A DNA stretch of 64,000 nt from contig NZ_AP026764.1 of assembly GCF_026000435.1 (NCBI RefSeq), positions 1,302,001 through 1,366,000 on the forward strand, written 5' to 3'. The stretch comes from Vibrio sp. STUT-A11 (lineage in GTDB: Bacteria; Pseudomonadota; Gammaproteobacteria; Enterobacterales; Vibrionaceae). This document shows positions 62,845 through 64,000 of this stretch, piece by piece; position 1 is the first letter of the stretch; every line of letters starts with the position of its first letter. Under the pieces are notes generated by a model that worked only from the letters and a program-made list of their open reading frames with translations, made no database searches and had not been told where the DNA came from. The translations under genes and the position numbers were made by a program.

Positions 62845-64000
62845 ATGAAAGCGCTAAAAATTTCTAGTGTTACTTTGTTGATAATAACGTCTGCTCAGTC
62901 CTCAGCTGCATTGTACCAAGTCATTGAAGTCACTCCTGACACAAGCTTTAGCTACGAAAGTGCTTACGGTGTCGCGATTCAACCGGCTACAGTAACCAGC
63001 GAAAGTGATAACTGTTTTGAATCGTCGTATGTGGAAGGGGATGGAATCTCGTGCTCAGCTTATATGTTAGCGGGAGAAACGCGCCTAAGTGAGCCAAGTG
63101 AAGGTAAGGCTGTTGACGGCCTGAGTTATCGTGACGAAACGCCATTTGGTATCGATAACCGTTTTATGTACGTTCAGGATCAAGATGATTTTGAAAACTA
63201 CTGCGATGCCCAACTTTTATACGCAACGTGTGAATCATGGGCTGAGTTACATTGGGCGCAGTGGGGCAATGAAATCAGCGGAAGTACAGAGCCAAACTCG
63301 ATTGCGTTCCTTGGTGATTACGAAACGGGTACCACTTACGACGAAAGCTACAACATCGTAATTAACTCATTAACTGAAGACGCTGAACCCGTGGGTATTC
63401 TGCATGATTTGGGAAATGTAACCAGTTATATGCGAAATTATACCCAAGCCTTAGACGACGCAAACCCAATCACGGATTCTTATCTTCAATCTAGAGCCTG
63501 GAAGACAAACGGCGACTACACCGTAGGTAGTGTGTCGACAAGCGCATCGAATGATTACGGTGATTTCTATTCGTCAAAAGCTGCGCTGTGGAGTTCGTCT
63601 TTAGGTTCGTTAGTTGAGCTGGACTGGGCAAGTTCGGTGTCTGATACTGCGGTCTATAAAAACAGAACCGCTCAGGGCAGCTTAAGAGATTTCGTGATTG
63701 TGGATAATACTCTTTATGGCGTGGGTTATAATACGTACGTACATGATTCTTATTACTACTTCATGGAAGCAACGGTGTTTTCTGTTGACTTAGAGAGCGA
63801 TGCTTTTGATACAGATAACTGGGAAACAAAGAAAATTTCCGGAGCTGGCGTAGAAAGTAGCGATGATTACATCTACAGCAATACTTTGCTAACTGGCGTA
63901 AACAGTAATTTAGTCGCTATTGGTGAATCAAAACGTTCTGGTAGCTACCCTTATGAAAACGCCGCGTCGAATCGAATGTATGTCGTCGACGATATATCAG
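62845..64000 (+). CDS. DUF3466 family protein (3' end outside window)
   Basis: An open frame from ATG 62845 to the end of the window, about 385 codons and still open. It starts with a signal peptide (about 1-22; LLIITSAQSSAA) and continues as an exported, acidic, Asp/Tyr/Ser-rich protein with recurring Tyr-rich segments such as TYDESYNIV and NTLYGVGYN. I recognise the DUF3466 family of exported Vibrio and Shewanella proteins, which are usually over 500 residues. Function unknown. A long leader with hairpins precedes it. Confidence 0.75.
   Translation, partial: MKALKISSVTLLIITSAQSSAALYQVIEVTPDTSFSYESAYGVAIQPATVTSESDNCFESSYVEGDGISCSAYMLAGETRLSEPSEGKAVDGLSYRDETPFGIDNRFMYVQDQDDFENYCDAQLLYATCESWAELHWAQWGNEISGSTEPNSIAFLGDYETGTTYDESYNIVINSLTEDAEPVGILHDLGNVTSYMRNYTQALDDANPITDSYLQSRAWKTNGDYTVGSVSTSASNDYGDFYSSKAALWSSSLGSLVELDWASSVSDTAVYKNRTAQGSLRDFVIVDNTLYGVGYNTYVHDSYYYFMEATVFSVDLESDAFDTDNWETKKISGAGVESSDDYIYSNTLLTGVNSNLVAIGESKRSGSYPYENAASNRMYVVDDIS

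Noticed and set aside
1..64000. CRISPR arrays, insertion sequences, integrases, tRNA or rRNA genes
   Set aside because: Looked for regular short repeats, transposase or integrase motifs and RNA-gene hallmarks; none was seen.

Overview
The window looks like a Vibrio chromosome, probably the second chromosome of a Harveyi-clade-like species. The basis is protein-level recognition: a full-length CqsS quorum-sensing kinase, DUF2999, a DUF3466 protein, a ToxR/VtrA-type membrane regulator, moderate G+C, and many two-component systems beside carbon-acid transporters. No rRNA, tRNA, insertion sequence, integrase or CRISPR array was found. The assignment rests on recognition from memory, not on a search.

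Layout. Positions 1-5.5 kb hold a Bat-type operon (DUF58, DUF4381, two von Willebrand A proteins, BatD), cut at its 5' end by the window edge. From 5.5 to 13.7 kb come a RibD-like deaminase, a FAN1-like VRR-NUC nuclease, an OFA-family MFS transporter, a small membrane protein, a DcuC-type carrier, a delta-9-type desaturase with a FabR-like operator, and a GNAT enzyme. From 13.8 to 25.9 kb is a signalling block: CqsS with no cqsA beside it, the GTPase YlqF, then a four-gene phosphorelay and c-di-GMP operon (BvgS/VieS-like kinase, REC-EAL, REC-HTH, GGDEF), a LysR regulator and a second NarL-type regulator. From 26 to 34.9 kb are small transport and housekeeping genes, then a DASS carboxylate carrier divergent from a CitA/DcuS-CitB/DcuR-like pair. 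From 35 to 40.8 kb are a CDGSH-glutamate synthase fusion, katG, and a row of small genes (NifW-like, thioesterase, MazG-like, DUF2999).

From 40.8 to 49.5 kb is a likely carboxylic or keto acid uptake and catabolism island: TRAP transporter, NarL-type two-component system, LysR regulator, CoA transferase and SDR. From 49.7 to 53.9 kb an RpiR regulator and a polar amino acid ABC transporter share an almost identical promoter element with a sigma-54-like GG-N10-GC core. From 54.1 to 59.3 kb a perfect FNR palindrome precedes a His-rich secreted peptide and a nickel/peptide-type ABC transporter whose two ATPase domains are fused in one chain.

From 59.4 to 62.4 kb the DNA is visibly AT-rich. It carries a ToxR/VtrA-like transmembrane winged-helix regulator overlapping a VtrC-like partner gene, then an orphan lipoprotein and a secreted protein of unknown function. 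This is the best candidate here for an undescribed sensory system. The window ends inside a DUF3466 gene that runs off the edge. The main themes are membrane signal sensing (quorum sensing, c-di-GMP, carboxylates, possibly bile-like ligands) and uptake of small acids and amino acids.
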